The position numbers were made by a program, and so were the translations under genes. Under the pieces are notes generated by a model. The model worked only from the letters and a program-made list of their open reading frames with translations, made no database searches and was not told where the DNA came from. This document shows, piece after piece, positions 20,301 through 29,636 of a DNA stretch of 43,454 nucleotides; positions within the stretch are counted from its first letter, which is position 1, and every line of letters starts with the position of its first letter. Source of the DNA: a candidate division WS6 bacterium OLB21 (lineage in GTDB: Bacteria; Patescibacteriota; Dojkabacteria; B142; OLB20); contig JYPD01000019.1 of the NCBI GenBank assembly GCA_001567305.1, positions 1-43,454 of the forward strand. Reading direction: 5' to 3'.

Positions 20301-22886
20301 AATGAATATCTTTAATACATTACTCTCACGCATAAATACATAATGTCGCCACCGGCTGTCATCGAGCGCAGATGCATTTGTTTCAAGTTCGTTGGCATTA
20401 GAAACGCGAAAGATTGTTTTCCCAACAGGGCTAACAAAAGGGGTGTCAATAAAAGCCGTCATCCCCTGATAAGGTGTTGATGGATTAGATGTTTTTATAA
20501 ATAATGTTGCGTAGTTTGTGGCACCTCCTTGTTGATCGTTAGCTAAAATCCACATAGAAACTGTAAAGTCTCCTGTACCCATGTTTAACAAATCGTGATG
20601 ATCGACCTGAAAAATGTCGTTGACACCGTCAAGTTTAAGACAGTTTCCGGATACACATTGATTAACTCTTAGAGGATCCGAGGTCGTGACATAAGGAGCC
20701 GTTCCTAAATAGCCATCAAGCTTTGATCCGGCTGTACCATGATTCTTTAATATCTGCCCCTCAGTTTCATCTAGTTTTAGCCACAGAAGCGGACCTTCGC
20801 TTTTCACTTCAGATCCTACCACGACAGTTGTTGGTATCGAAGTGGCATGTTGTCCAACGGCTATCCAATCTAAAACCACGCTGTCGCTAGTATTGCTTGT
20901 TTCAAAGCGTAAGTACATATTTTCGTCGGGAACATTTGTGGTTAGTGCGCCAGCAGAAGTATTGTCAACGATAAAATCAGTATTGCCGGTTCTCCAAGCT
21001 ATCTCAAACACCCTTGCTACAGTGTTTTCGGCGATTGATCCTGCAGTTGTAGTAGTTGTACCTTCGTTACTTGTGTTTCTGATCCAGTTTCCGCTGGCGG
21101 ATGTGAAACTGAAATAAGCAGAATCATCGGCATTGAAATTGTTTGCAAAAGTTCTATTAGAAAAACCTAGCCTTGCAATGTCTAAGGTGTTTGAAGATTG
21201 CGAGGCTCTAAAAAGAACTCTGGAACTAGTTGCAAAGGTGCTATTTGAGACAAGACCTATTGTGTTTGATGCATCCGATAATGTGATAGTGCCATTATTA
21301 TTAATTTGAATGTTGCCGTTAAGCTCAAAGCCGCTAATAGTTTTATCTGAACTCTTGTGGTTTTCTGAAGATTCAACTTTGATGTACTTGTTGAGTGATT
21401 TTTGGTTTTCAATTTCTGTATTAATCCATCCTCGGCTAAGTCCGGTTGATGCAACTCGAACTTCGTCCATAACACCATCAAAATAATAACCATTACTAAG
21501 ATGGGCACCTATTCTTGATGCACCAGTAGGGTTTGTTCTAAGGGTTTGTGAATACGCTGTTGTATCGACAAGGTTTCCATTTATATAGATGTTTTTTGAT
21601 GATCCATTATATACACAAGCGATATGTGTCCATACTCCCGGCTTAAGGACACCTCCGGCAATAGAGAATGATTGTGAATGAAGCACACTACTTGCGTTGA
21701 CTGTTCTAAAGAGAATTAATTGGTTTGAACCTTCTATGAAACAACTATATTGTGTATTTACTGCATTCGTTGCGGATTTTTCAAAAATTAACATGTTCTT
21801 TGTTGTATCGTCGAGTTTGACCCAAGCTGATATCGAAAGTTGTTGCAGATCGAGTGTTGCCGAGCCATCAATCGCAAAGTAATCGTTTGTTCCATCGAAA
21901 TCGATTCCATTCCCAACTATTCCCTCAACTGAAGCAGAACTTAGCATGCTACCGGACATAGTAGCGTTATTGGCACTTCCGGAACTATCAAGAAGTTGAG
22001 GAGCTGAACCCGAAGGATCTTGATTCATATGTTGTACAAGGCGATAGCTTCCACTCCAAACTGCTGTACTATTTGTTTCGGACGCTGAACTGTTGGCGTA
22101 GTATATGTAAAAGTGATTATCATCAGTTGCTGATAATGTAGGGGCAAGAAACCAGAGTTTTCCTGTGTCAGTAGAGGTATTTAGACTGACAAGCTCTCGA
22201 TTAAGTTTGGTGACTCCATCTGCAGCAGTAATCACAATGTCATCTCCATCAGCATCTACTCTGTCAAAGAACTCCGTACCGAGAAGTGACAAATCGAGAT
22301 AGACCGGGAAATCTGTAAGGGTAGAAGCTCTTACCATTTCTTTGGCAATCGTGAACTTTTGTCTTAGCCCCCATGCTGAGTTATACCAAGGTGCTTGCTG
22401 AATTGATAGATCCGAGAAGAAATTGAAAGTGTTTGCTCCCGATGAGTAGGCATTAGCAAGTTGATTCCCATAATACATATAAATTTTTGTGCCGCCGACT
22501 TCAACCCTAGGCATTCTGACCCAAAAATCTGTACTCGTTGAATCTCCGCAGGCAAGATCTTTATCAACAATCCAATATGGAAGAAGATTTCCGGCTCTAT
22601 CAACAAAGCGAATGTCTTGACAATTGAATTGCAGTTTGCCTTCGTTAAATAGCGTTTGCGTGTTTACGGCAGTTATCTTAACTTGAAAGTTAGTTAGGAG
22701 TGCAGTGTTTCCTGAGATATCGACTTCTCTTCTATAAGCCCAGCTATCATCGAACCAAGTTGAGGCGCTTGTAGCATCGGGGTTAACAAGAATAACAATA
22801 ATCGGGACAAACAGAATGAGCACACTGAGGCAAATTACCAGCAAACGGGAATACAAAACTTTAAGAAAAAACTTCTTCAATTTCAT
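17396..22886 (-). CDS. Giant LamG/DUF2341 surface protein, one frame change
   Basis: About 1,830 codons. The N-terminus has a membrane or signal segment (residues about 12-36), then two DUF2341-like modules, each opening with W-Y-or-F-x-x-x-W-x-x-R (WFDDSWAYRR, WYNSAWGLRQ). About six LamG/concanavalin-A-like lectin modules follow, each marked by a W-K-F/L-D-E-x-x-G line, then FDGTNDY and later SAWVK. Such proteins bind glycans or proteins at the cell surface and could serve attachment to a host cell. No C-terminal anchor is seen. The frame switches once near 19500-19560. The repeats are diverged, not identical, so assembly collapse is unlikely. Confidence 0.82.
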
Positions 22887-22939
22887 AAAACCAGTTTAAC
22901 CTAAATGAAGTGATTGATAAAGTGGAGGCTTACTTTCGA

Positions 22940-23485
22940 TTAGTAGCTGATGCAGGCATCACCCCAGAGCCCTAATCTTTTCTCTCTTGCACTCTTCTCT
23001 GCAGATTTAAATCTTTGCTGGTACTTGTAAACAGAGCTATAAGTGTACTCACTAGCGTATCCATTGATAATCATTTCTTCGTTGATTAGCCGATCTTCAA
23101 GCCAGATGTATAGTAATAGTCTGCCGTATCGATCTGTTTCGCCTTGCGAAGGGTCAAACTCGATTGCAACATACTGATCAGTGAGTAGCTGTGTCAAAAA
23201 TGCTGTAGCTTCTTTTCCGAAGCATTCAACTTGTTTTGTTGGATGTTTAGTTTCTGGCGCATCTATGCCAATCAATCTGATTGTGAGGCTTTCTCCATCG
23301 CTAGATAGTTTTAAAGTATCACCATCTACGATCCTTTCGACAAGGTACTGCTGTGTGTTATCGCTTGTGCCGAGTGTACTCGGTTCAAAGGTTTCTGTTC
23401 CCAGAAAGCTAAGAATGAATAGAAGTCCAAACAGAAGAAGAGGCGCAACTATACTGGTCCAAAATCTTTTAGGGCTGATTTTCAT
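22940..23485 (-). CDS. Membrane-anchored staphylococcal-nuclease-type nuclease
   Basis: The 181-residue protein has an N-terminal membrane segment (residues about 10-29), then the SNase fold: VERIVDGDTLKL, IRLIGIDAPETKHP (catalytic Arg, metal-binding Asp, then Glu) and DRYGRLLLYIWL (second catalytic Arg). The end ENxR-like segment is replaced by SAREKRLGLWGD, typical of TNase-like proteins. It would cut DNA or RNA outside the membrane, possibly to salvage nucleotides. It is 34 bases downstream of tRNA-Asp in the same direction and precedes the LamG gene by 54 bases, so the two may share a transcript. Confidence 0.87.
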   Translation of the reverse strand: MKISPKRFWTSIVAPLLLFGLLFILSFLGTETFEPSTLGTSDNTQQYLVERIVDGDTLKLSSDGESLTIRLIGIDAPETKHPTKQVECFGKEATAFLTQLLTDQYVAIEFDPSQGETDRYGRLLLYIWLEDRLINEEMIINGYASEYTYSSVYKYQQRFKSAEKSAREKRLGLWGDACISY

Positions 23486-23510
23486 GAGCAGAAAGGGTAT
23501 TTACAGATTT

Positions 23511-23602
23511 ATGCAGAGCGGGGCCGACGAGGCTCGAACTCGCAACCTCTCGCGTGACAGGCGAGTGCTCTAACCAAGTTGAGCTACGGCCCCGCTCTGC
23601 AT
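23511..23602. repeat. 16-base perfect inverted repeat around tRNA-Asp
   Basis: ATGCAGAGCGGGGCCG at 23511-23526 is exactly the reverse complement of 23587-23602. Seven of the 16 pairs are the tRNA acceptor stem; the outer nine pairs lie outside the mature tRNA (one of them uses the discriminator base). Confidence 0.85.
23519..23593 (-). tRNA. tRNA-Asp (anticodon GTC)
   Basis: Cloverleaf on the minus strand: acceptor GGGGCCG/CGGCCCC, D-arm GCTC/GAGC, anticodon stem CTCGC/GCGAG with loop CTGTCAC, T-arm GCGAG/CTCGT. Discriminator G73 is the expected aspartate identity base. CCA is not encoded. The precursor can extend the acceptor stem by nine more pairs. Confidence 0.95.
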
Positions 23603-23831
23603 TCTGGCATCTCTCAAAGTCAATGCTTTCGCATTATACCAGAAATATTTCTTGAACTTAATAATTTCTCTATTTTACATGCAACTTAGAGGACCGAAAG
23701 CGAACCCTAATACTTCAAGAACTCCAAATCTTTAGTACTATTATAGAATCCATTGAATTTATAGACAATACTGTTGTACCTGCTGTTACAGCCCTTAATC
23801 CAGATAAAGCCTTGATTTACCAGAATATTAG

Positions 23832-23844
23832 ATAACAGACAGTA
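23832..23844. repeat. Candidate left attachment repeat of the integrated element
   Basis: ATAACAGACAGTA occurs here and again at 31235-31247 in direct orientation, bracketing the recombinase-bearing segment. The region from 23603 to 23896 otherwise holds no gene; it contains this repeat and the promoter of the first element gene. Confidence 0.45.
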
Positions 23845-23883
23845 TACTAACTAATAATATAAGACAGCACATAAAGTCAAAGA

Positions 23884-23889
23884 TATAAT
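23884..23889 (+). promoter_or_regulatory. -10 box of the first element gene
   Basis: TATAAT ends seven bases before the ATG at 23897, again a leaderless layout. Confidence 0.5.
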
Positions 23890-23896
23890 TAAAAAT

Positions 23897-24409
23897 ATGA
23901 ATAAAGTTGTTAAAAATGAAAAACTGAATATTAAACAAGATAAGTTTTGTAAATTGTATGCAACTAAAGAGGACTTCTTTGGTAATGGTACGCGTGCTTA
24001 TGCAGAAGCGTATGGACTTAATATAAATAAAAAGAGAGATTATGAAACTGCAAAAGCTAATGCATATAAATTACTTACAAATGCTCACATTTTAAAGAAA
24101 ATTTCAGAGTTATTGAATGAAGTAGGTTTAAATGATGCTCTTGTAGATAAGCAATTACTGTTCCTAATACAACAGCATGCAGATTTAGGAGTCAAGCTGA
24201 GAGCAATTCAAGAGTACAACAGATTAAAGGCAAGACATAAGATAGCTTTAGAGTTGCAGGCAAAGAAGCCTTTTGAAGTAACCATCGGCAATTATCAGTA
24301 CTACACTAGAGAAAATATTGAAAATATGAAGAATTTATCAGAAGAGGATTTACAAAGAATGCTCGCAGAGCAAGTACAGTATCACAAAGAAGTTTATGGG
24401 TTAATTTAA
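23897..24409 (+). CDS. Terminase small subunit-like DNA-binding protein
   Basis: The 170-residue protein begins with NIKQDKFCKLYATKEDFFGN followed by GTRAYAEAYG, then SA-like AKANAYKLLTNAHILKKISEL. This is the LT-x-KQ-x-x-F...A...AY layout of terminase small subunit N-terminal helix-turn-helix domains (Terminase_2 type). Small terminases recognise pac or cos DNA for packaging; in phage satellites they redirect packaging of a helper phage. No large terminase is present. It may instead act as a regulator. It is the first gene of the element and has its own leaderless promoter. Confidence 0.6.
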   Translation: MNKVVKNEKLNIKQDKFCKLYATKEDFFGNGTRAYAEAYGLNINKKRDYETAKANAYKLLTNAHILKKISELLNEVGLNDALVDKQLLFLIQQHADLGVKLRAIQEYNRLKARHKIALELQAKKPFEVTIGNYQYYTRENIENMKNLSEEDLQRMLAEQVQYHKEVYGLI

Positions 24410-24448
24410 CTTCTTTCATTGTAAGTAATTGATTTAATATGTAAAATA

Positions 24449-24658
24449 ATGTTAAAAATTGATAAAGATATGGAAGATAAATATTACACAATCAAAGAAG
24501 TTGCAGAGATCTTCAAAGTTGCCTACCTGACAGTGTATAGATGGATTGTTCAAGGTAAGTTAGAGGCTTATAAAATTGGGAAGAAGTACATGATAAAGGA
24601 AGAGGATATACAAAAATTATTAGATAACTCTAAAGTAAAAAAGAATGTCACAAATTAA
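24449..24658 (+). CDS. Excisionase-family HTH protein (helix_turn_helix_17)
   Basis: The 69-residue protein contains YYTIKEVAEIFKVAYLTVYR followed by WIVQGKLEAYKIGKKYMIKE and EDIQKLLDN, the standard winged-helix fold of MerR/excisionase-type small DNA-binding proteins. An internal ATG at 24473 is an alternative start. The stop TAA overlaps the ATG of the methyltransferase by one base, so it heads the restriction-modification operon. It may direct excision or act as the controller of the restriction genes. Confidence 0.8.
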   Translation: MLKIDKDMEDKYYTIKEVAEIFKVAYLTVYRWIVQGKLEAYKIGKKYMIKEEDIQKLLDNSKVKKNVTN

Positions 24659-25392
24659 TGAGTAATTTAAACAAAATAATTACAGGAGATGCTCTAAAGG
24701 TAATGAAAGAAATGCCTGATTCTTCAGTAGACTTAGTAGTAACAAGTCCACCTTACAATCTTAAAAACTCCACAGGGAATGGTATGAAAGATGGTAGAGG
24801 TGGCAAATGGTCAAAAGCAGCACTATTAAATGGGTACGCTAACTATGATGATAATATGCCGCATGATCTCTATGCTAAGTGGCAAAGGGAATGCTTAGAT
24901 GAAATGATGAGGCTTCTAAAAGATGATGGTGCAATATTCTATAACCATAAATGGCGTGTACAGGATGGGCTGTTACAAGACAGGCAAGATATTGTTGATG
25001 GCTTCCCTGTAAGACAAATAATAATATGGCGGAGAAAAGGTGGCATTAACTTCAATAAAGGTTACTTTTTGCCTACATATGAAGTAATTTACCTGATTGC
25101 AAAAAAAGGATTCAAACTTGCAGATAAAGCTAATGCCCATGGAGATGTATGGGAGTTTGGGCAAGAACTTAAAAATCCTCATCCAGCTCCATTCCCTATT
25201 AATCTGATTGAAAGAATAATTGGGTCTACCAATGCTCAGACAATATTAGACCCTTTCATGGGGTCTGGAACAACAGCAATTGCTGCTATTAATCACAAAA
25301 GGGATTACATTGGCATAGATATTTCTCCAGAGTATGTTGCAATGGCTGAAGAACGCATTAAACAACACAATAATAATTTAACCTTATTCTAA
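24658..25392 (+). CDS. DNA amino-methyltransferase (SPPY type)
   Basis: The 244-residue protein has TSPPYN at residues about 29-34 (motif IV) and DPFMGSGTTAIAAI near residue 200 (motif I), in the beta-class order. TSPPY, rather than DPPY, is usual in N4-cytosine methyltransferases, which fits pairing with an MvaI/BcnI-type enzyme. It would mark the recognition site to protect host and element DNA. The gene starts within the stop of the HTH gene and ends two bases before the restriction gene. The target sequence cannot be read from the protein. Confidence 0.87.
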   Translation: MSNLNKIITGDALKVMKEMPDSSVDLVVTSPPYNLKNSTGNGMKDGRGGKWSKAALLNGYANYDDNMPHDLYAKWQRECLDEMMRLLKDDGAIFYNHKWRVQDGLLQDRQDIVDGFPVRQIIIWRRKGGINFNKGYFLPTYEVIYLIAKKGFKLADKANAHGDVWEFGQELKNPHPAPFPINLIERIIGSTNAQTILDPFMGSGTTAIAAINHKRDYIGIDISPEYVAMAEERIKQHNNNLTLF

Positions 25393-25394
25393 CT

Positions 25395-26177
25395 ATGAAA
25401 ATATACACAAAAGAAGAATTAATAGAGAAATTAGTTAAACTTAGAGAAATTGGGTGGGTAAAAAATGGACGTTTTGGTAACCATGGTGGAATCGGTAACA
25501 CCCTTGAAGACTATTTAGAAATTGAAGAAAATAATCTCCCCATTCCTAATGCAGCAGAATGGGAATTGAAGACTCAAAGAATAAAAACATCATCACTCAC
25601 AACTCTATTCCATTTTGAACCATCTCCAAGGGCTTTAAAGTTTGTGTCGGCAGTTCTATTACCTAAATACGGATGGGCACACAAAGAAGCTGGCTTAAAG
25701 TACAAGGAAGGTGAAACAAGTTTCAGGCAGACTATTAATGGTTTAAGCCATACAGACAGAGGATTTATTATCAAAATAGATAGAGAGGAGAAGAAAGTCC
25801 TTGTATCTTTTGACAGTTCAATGGTTGCAGTAAAACATAAAGAGTGGCTTGAGGGTGTAAAGAAAAAAGTAGGACTTAAAGAAATAGAACCTCAACCCTA
25901 TTGGGGATTTGATGATCTGGAACATAAAGCAGGTACAAAATTACTTAATTGTTTTTATGTACAAGCGGAGGTAAAAGTTGAAGATGGCGAAGAGTATTAT
26001 TGGTATAAAAATATAACCAAATTGAGAAAGTTTAATTTTGAAGCATTCTTAGAAGGGATTGAGCAGGGATTCATTCTTGTAGATTTTGATGCAAGGACAG
26101 GGCATAACCATGGAACAAAGTTCAGATTGCGACAGAACTATTTCACCAAGCTTTATGAGGAAGCTGTAAGTATATAA
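25395..26177 (+). CDS. MvaI/BcnI-family type II restriction endonuclease
   Basis: The 260-residue protein has GIGNTLEDYLEIEENNLPIP followed by NAAEWELKTQR at residues about 33-62, the signature of this family, with catalytic Glu, Asp/Glu and Lys residues (E...ELKTQ). Later GFILVDFDARTGHNHGTKFR matches its C-terminal core. Known members (MvaI, BcnI) are monomeric and cut CCWGG or CCSGG sites. Length is typical. The adjacent upstream methyltransferase completes the system. The exact site here is unknown; a related C/G-rich site is likely by family. Confidence 0.85.
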   Translation: MKIYTKEELIEKLVKLREIGWVKNGRFGNHGGIGNTLEDYLEIEENNLPIPNAAEWELKTQRIKTSSLTTLFHFEPSPRALKFVSAVLLPKYGWAHKEAGLKYKEGETSFRQTINGLSHTDRGFIIKIDREEKKVLVSFDSSMVAVKHKEWLEGVKKKVGLKEIEPQPYWGFDDLEHKAGTKLLNCFYVQAEVKVEDGEEYYWYKNITKLRKFNFEAFLEGIEQGFILVDFDARTGHNHGTKFRLRQNYFTKLYEEAVSI

Positions 26178-26189
26178 ATAATATTAAGT

Positions 26190-28041
26190 ATGAAGATTAA
26201 ATCATTTAGAATAATTGATTGTTTTGGATTTAAAGACTCAGGTTGGGTAAATTTAGAATCCCAATCTAAAAATAACTTGTTTTATATTATAGGAAGAAAT
26301 AGCTCAGGCAAATCAACATTTCTACGCGCAGTAGAGGCATTTGAATATGGTAACACGCCTGGTGATGCTTTAGGCTTCAAAAACTATAAAAAAGTAGACC
26401 AAGATGCAAGATTAGGTGCTATCTTTGAACTAAAAAAAGGTGAGATAAGTGCTGAAGATTTATTGAGTGATCTATCAACCAACTTGCTTCAAGGTAAATC
26501 AGGCATACCTACCGATGTTATTAATTCTCATGAACCACTAACAAACTTTTTGGCTAGTGTTAAAGAACTTTATTCAGAATTTATCTTGGGACTTGGCAAT
26601 GACCTTGAAGTTGAGAAATTAGAAAGAGGGAGATACATCTATAAAGATAAAGATGATACCTATGTGCAAAGACTACAGCAATTAGAGCAACTAATAAACA
26701 ACCTCTATAATACAAGGCAAGGTGAAGCTCAACAGATGAGGATAGACAATAGAGCATTTAATCTTGGTTTTAATGCCCAAGATATTGAGAACCTTTTGTT
26801 ACTCCAGTTCCCTAAAGTTTACTATTTCAACAAAGAGTATGATTTAACATCTAACTTGCCAGAAATAATTACTACTGAGCATATTGATAAATTTGATGAG
26901 CAACCTGAAGCGTTAAAAACCTTCATTGAATACATAGGTAGAGCTGACATTACTGAATATGTAAAAACTGATGATACTGAACGTCAGGCAGAGCTGGATA
27001 AATTATTTTCTGAAAAGATTGCATTAGCATTAGCAAACTTAAAATATAAGTTTTTGGATGTTTTTGTAGCTCACAATAAAAATGGCCTACAACTTACATT
27101 TAAAGCTAGCGAAGGATCTTCATTTTTTTATCTATTATCAGATAACACAAAGTTCCTATTTCACTATTTAATATATTCAGCTCATTATGACATTGGTAAA
27201 GATATAATTCTTTTTGATGAACCCAACAATGGATTTCATGCAACAGCACAACAAGATCTCTTAGATTATTTAAAGAGATTGGCTGAAAATAATACTGTTA
27301 TTGTCTCAACTCACTCTGAATATTTAATAGATACTGAATTACTTGAAAACATAAGGCGTATGTCAAGGGATGATAAAAATCATCTCACAGTTGTTAATGA
27401 TATTAAAAATAATATGGGTAAAGAAGGTGAGTATCTCTCACTTCAACCTGTTGCAGAGAGTATTGGATTGAAATATGTAAATCAGTTAATGGCACGTAAC
27501 AATATTATAATTGTTGAGGGGCTATCAGATCTTTATTATCTAAGATCATTTTCAGAGCTGAAAAATGAAAAGGACATACTAAACATCCTTCCTGGAAGAG
27601 GTGATAGCAGCATGCTAACAATTGTTCCTTTTGTAATCTCGCAAGGATTAAGTTTCAAGGTAGTCTTAGATACCAATCAAAAGGAAGATTATAAAAAGAA
27701 ACTGGTAGAAGATTTTGGAGTTTCAGAAGACTCTATATACATTATTCCTCCACTACTAAAGACAACTGATGACTCAGGAGTAGAAGATATATTCTCAAAA
27801 GTAGATTTTAAAAAGCTTGTCCTTAATGGCAATGTAAAGACTACAAAAAGTTTAAATTTTTGACAAAATATCCAACTCAACTTACGCCAAGCATAAAACA
27901 ATTAATAAAAAGGTATTGGCTTACAATTTTATGGTAAATATACAAAAGGTTGCTTGGGCAGATTTTGAGCAGGATACCCAGAAAAGAATTGAAGATTTAT
28001 TGAAGTTTGTAGCTAAAACTAATAATTATCACAAGACTTAA
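26190..28041 (+). CDS. OLD-type ABC ATPase with TOPRIM nuclease domain
   Basis: About 615 codons; the frame appears interrupted once. Walker A is GRNSSGKST (residues about 35-43), Walker B is IILFDEPNNGFH (about 340), followed by the switch histidine in VSTHSEY. The TOPRIM domain follows with IIIVEGLSDLYYL (metal-binding Glu) and VVLDTN, then a DSGVEDIF segment. OLD-family proteins are ATP-driven nucleases; many act in phage defence (P2 OLD, Gabija GajA). No helicase partner such as GajB is seen next to it, so it is a class 1-like stand-alone OLD. It starts 12 bases after the restriction gene, so the four genes from 24449 on look like one operon. Confidence 0.8.
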
Positions 28042-28049
28042 ATACTTGT

Positions 28050-28463
28050 ATGAATAATGAATTATTAATAGCAATAATAAGTTCACTTGGTTTAGGAGGT
28101 ATTGCTTCTGCACTTATTACACAGTGGATCAATAAAGATAAGAACATACAGGAATCAAAGAAAATTCAAATGCAGAAGAGATATTTAGCCATTATGATAT
28201 TAATGTTTGCATTTTTAGATCCCAAGAAACAGTTAAAAAAGTTGTCAAGCCATAGACCGGATATTAACAACTTGCAAGATCTGAAAAATGAGTTGGAATT
28301 GGAGACACTAAATTCTTTAATTTTCGCTAATGATTCAGTAGTTAAGGCACTTAATGAATTTACTAAAAATCCAACTAAGCAGAACTATATCAAAACTGTA
28401 GTTTCAATGAGAAGAGACTTATGGGGTGGCAAGACCAAGGTAACTTTAGAAGATTTGAATTAG
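28050..28463 (+). CDS. Small membrane-anchored protein of unknown function
   Basis: The 137-residue protein has one N-terminal membrane helix (LLIAIISSLGLGGIASALIT) then a charged, helical cytoplasmic domain with KDKNIQESKKIQMQK. No known motif was recognised. It lies eight bases after the OLD gene. The layout is common among phage-defence effectors and also among small phage membrane proteins. Function is not assigned. Confidence 0.55.
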   Translation: MNNELLIAIISSLGLGGIASALITQWINKDKNIQESKKIQMQKRYLAIMILMFAFLDPKKQLKKLSSHRPDINNLQDLKNELELETLNSLIFANDSVVKALNEFTKNPTKQNYIKTVVSMRRDLWGGKTKVTLEDLN

Positions 28464-28489
28464 CTCTTGGTTTAATTATTTAGTTTACT

Positions 28490-29294
28490 ATGTCCAGAAA
28501 ACAGTTAGCATCTTCAATTGAAGGCTACTCAGCAAGCAAACCCGATATTTGGGAGAGGCGAAGGTTTTTATTAATGTGTGACAATGCTTACATTAAAAGG
28601 ATTGTTGAATTATTTCTGCAGAAATATCCTAAATTCAAGAACCAAAAAAATTGTTCATTTGAAAAACAATCCTCCTGCAAAGCATTTAACTCATATAGGA
28701 GAGGTTAGCTATGAGCTGAGTAAAGTAATTCAAGATTCAGAATTCTATCCAGATATACTCCAGATAGCAAAGCAAATTAAAGTTAAACCTATTGTGGTTT
28801 ATTTTTTAATCAGTTGTTACTTGAATGCAGGTGATGAGAATTTTAAGAAGATCTCTGCAATGCAATTACCGCCAAGAGGTATCCAGACTGTATACAAAAC
28901 AGAAACGAAGACATTAGAGCCTGGCATATATTTAAAACTTGATGAATTCACAAGCAGGGAAGAAGTTTTACATGCTTATGAGGTCTCAAAAAGATACAAT
29001 GCTGATGTTTTTGGATTGAAGAATAAAGGTAAAAAGAGAAAAGATTATGGTGGAAAAGATTTTGACTTGAAAGCAAATATGTATAAAAAGCTAAATGATT
29101 ATCTTGAAGATTTTATTGATACAAATAGAGAAATACCTGCTGTTAAAAGTGCTGTGAAATTATTTGCAGAAGATGAGGAGCGAGAAGCTAAAGATGTTGA
29201 AAGAATATACAATAAGATGCAGGAAGATTTTGACTTACCTGGATTTAAAACTTACAAGCAAATTGAAAGGTTTTTAAACTCTCAGGATAAATAG
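28490..29294 (+). CDS. Unknown element protein, interrupted once
   Basis: About 267 codons. The start reads MSRKQLASSIEGYSASKPDI and the end is rich in charged helices (EDEEREAKDVERIYNKMQED). A Cys-rich or catalytic signature is absent. The middle contains PPRGIQTVYKTETKTLEPGI, like a short beta domain. The family was not recognised. It is in the same direction as its neighbours. Confidence 0.4.
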
Positions 29295-29315
29295 GGCTTA
29301 AGCTAAGAGTTCGTA

Positions 29316-29347
29316 TGCCATAAGCATCAGATAATGCTTGTATGGCA
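29316..29347. repeat. Imperfect inverted repeat over the start of the 57-codon gene
   Basis: TGCCATAAGCAT (29316-29327) and ATGCTTGTATGGCA (29334-29347) are inverted copies with a two-base bulge. The right arm contains the ATG at 29342, so folding of the RNA or binding of a protein to this palindrome would block that start. Confidence 0.6.
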
Positions 29348-29515
29348 GGAATCTTAGAGAAGCAAAAACTTATTATTACTGTTGCAGAAGCGAAAAAATT
29401 GTTAGGTAAAGATTATGCAACAAAAGCAGACGAGGAGATTGAAAAATTAATCAAAGAGATGTCATTCCTGGCAAAATTACTTATAGAGGATGGAATTTTA
29501 TTTAGATTAGATTAA
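29342..29515 (+). CDS. 57-codon small protein
   Basis: ATG at 29342 opens MAGILEKQKLIITVAEAKKL followed by LGKDYATKADEEIEKLIKEM and ends with a hydrophobic helix (FLAKLLIEDGILFRLD). The short LIITVAEAKKLLG segment looks like a small helical protein. It lies between an inverted repeat and a terminator, directly before the recombinase. A regulator of the recombinase is possible but not shown. Confidence 0.4.
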   Translation: MAGILEKQKLIITVAEAKKLLGKDYATKADEEIEKLIKEMSFLAKLLIEDGILFRLD

Positions 29516-29569
29516 AATTATTTACATTAATCCAGTAAAAAGTTAGGCTAATTTTGATATATATCAGAG

Positions 29570-29621
29570 AAGAGCAACCTTTTGTCCCGCTAACGGACTA
29601 CTGGAGAGGTTGCTCTTTTTT
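29570..29621 (+). terminator. Intrinsic terminator upstream of the recombinase
   Basis: AAGAGCAACCT (29570-29580) pairs with AGGTTGCTCTT (29607-29617), with a smaller GTCC/GGAC hairpin inside the loop, then six T. It separates the element operon from the recombinase gene, whose ATG follows at 29637. Confidence 0.75.
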
Positions 29622-29636
29622 GTTATCTTTAAGAAT

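Noticed and set aside
17926-22606. Several ORFs of 60-120 codons inside the LamG gene on both strands
   Set aside because: They overlap a long conserved coding frame and show no family features.
26190-28463. A Gabija system (GajA plus GajB)
   Set aside because: The OLD protein fits GajA in outline, but no UvrD-like helicase gene follows.
29610-29636. Upstream TTG as the recombinase start
   Set aside because: It lies in the 3' arm of a terminator; the ATG at 29637 gives the normal N-terminus just before the catalytic Ser motif.
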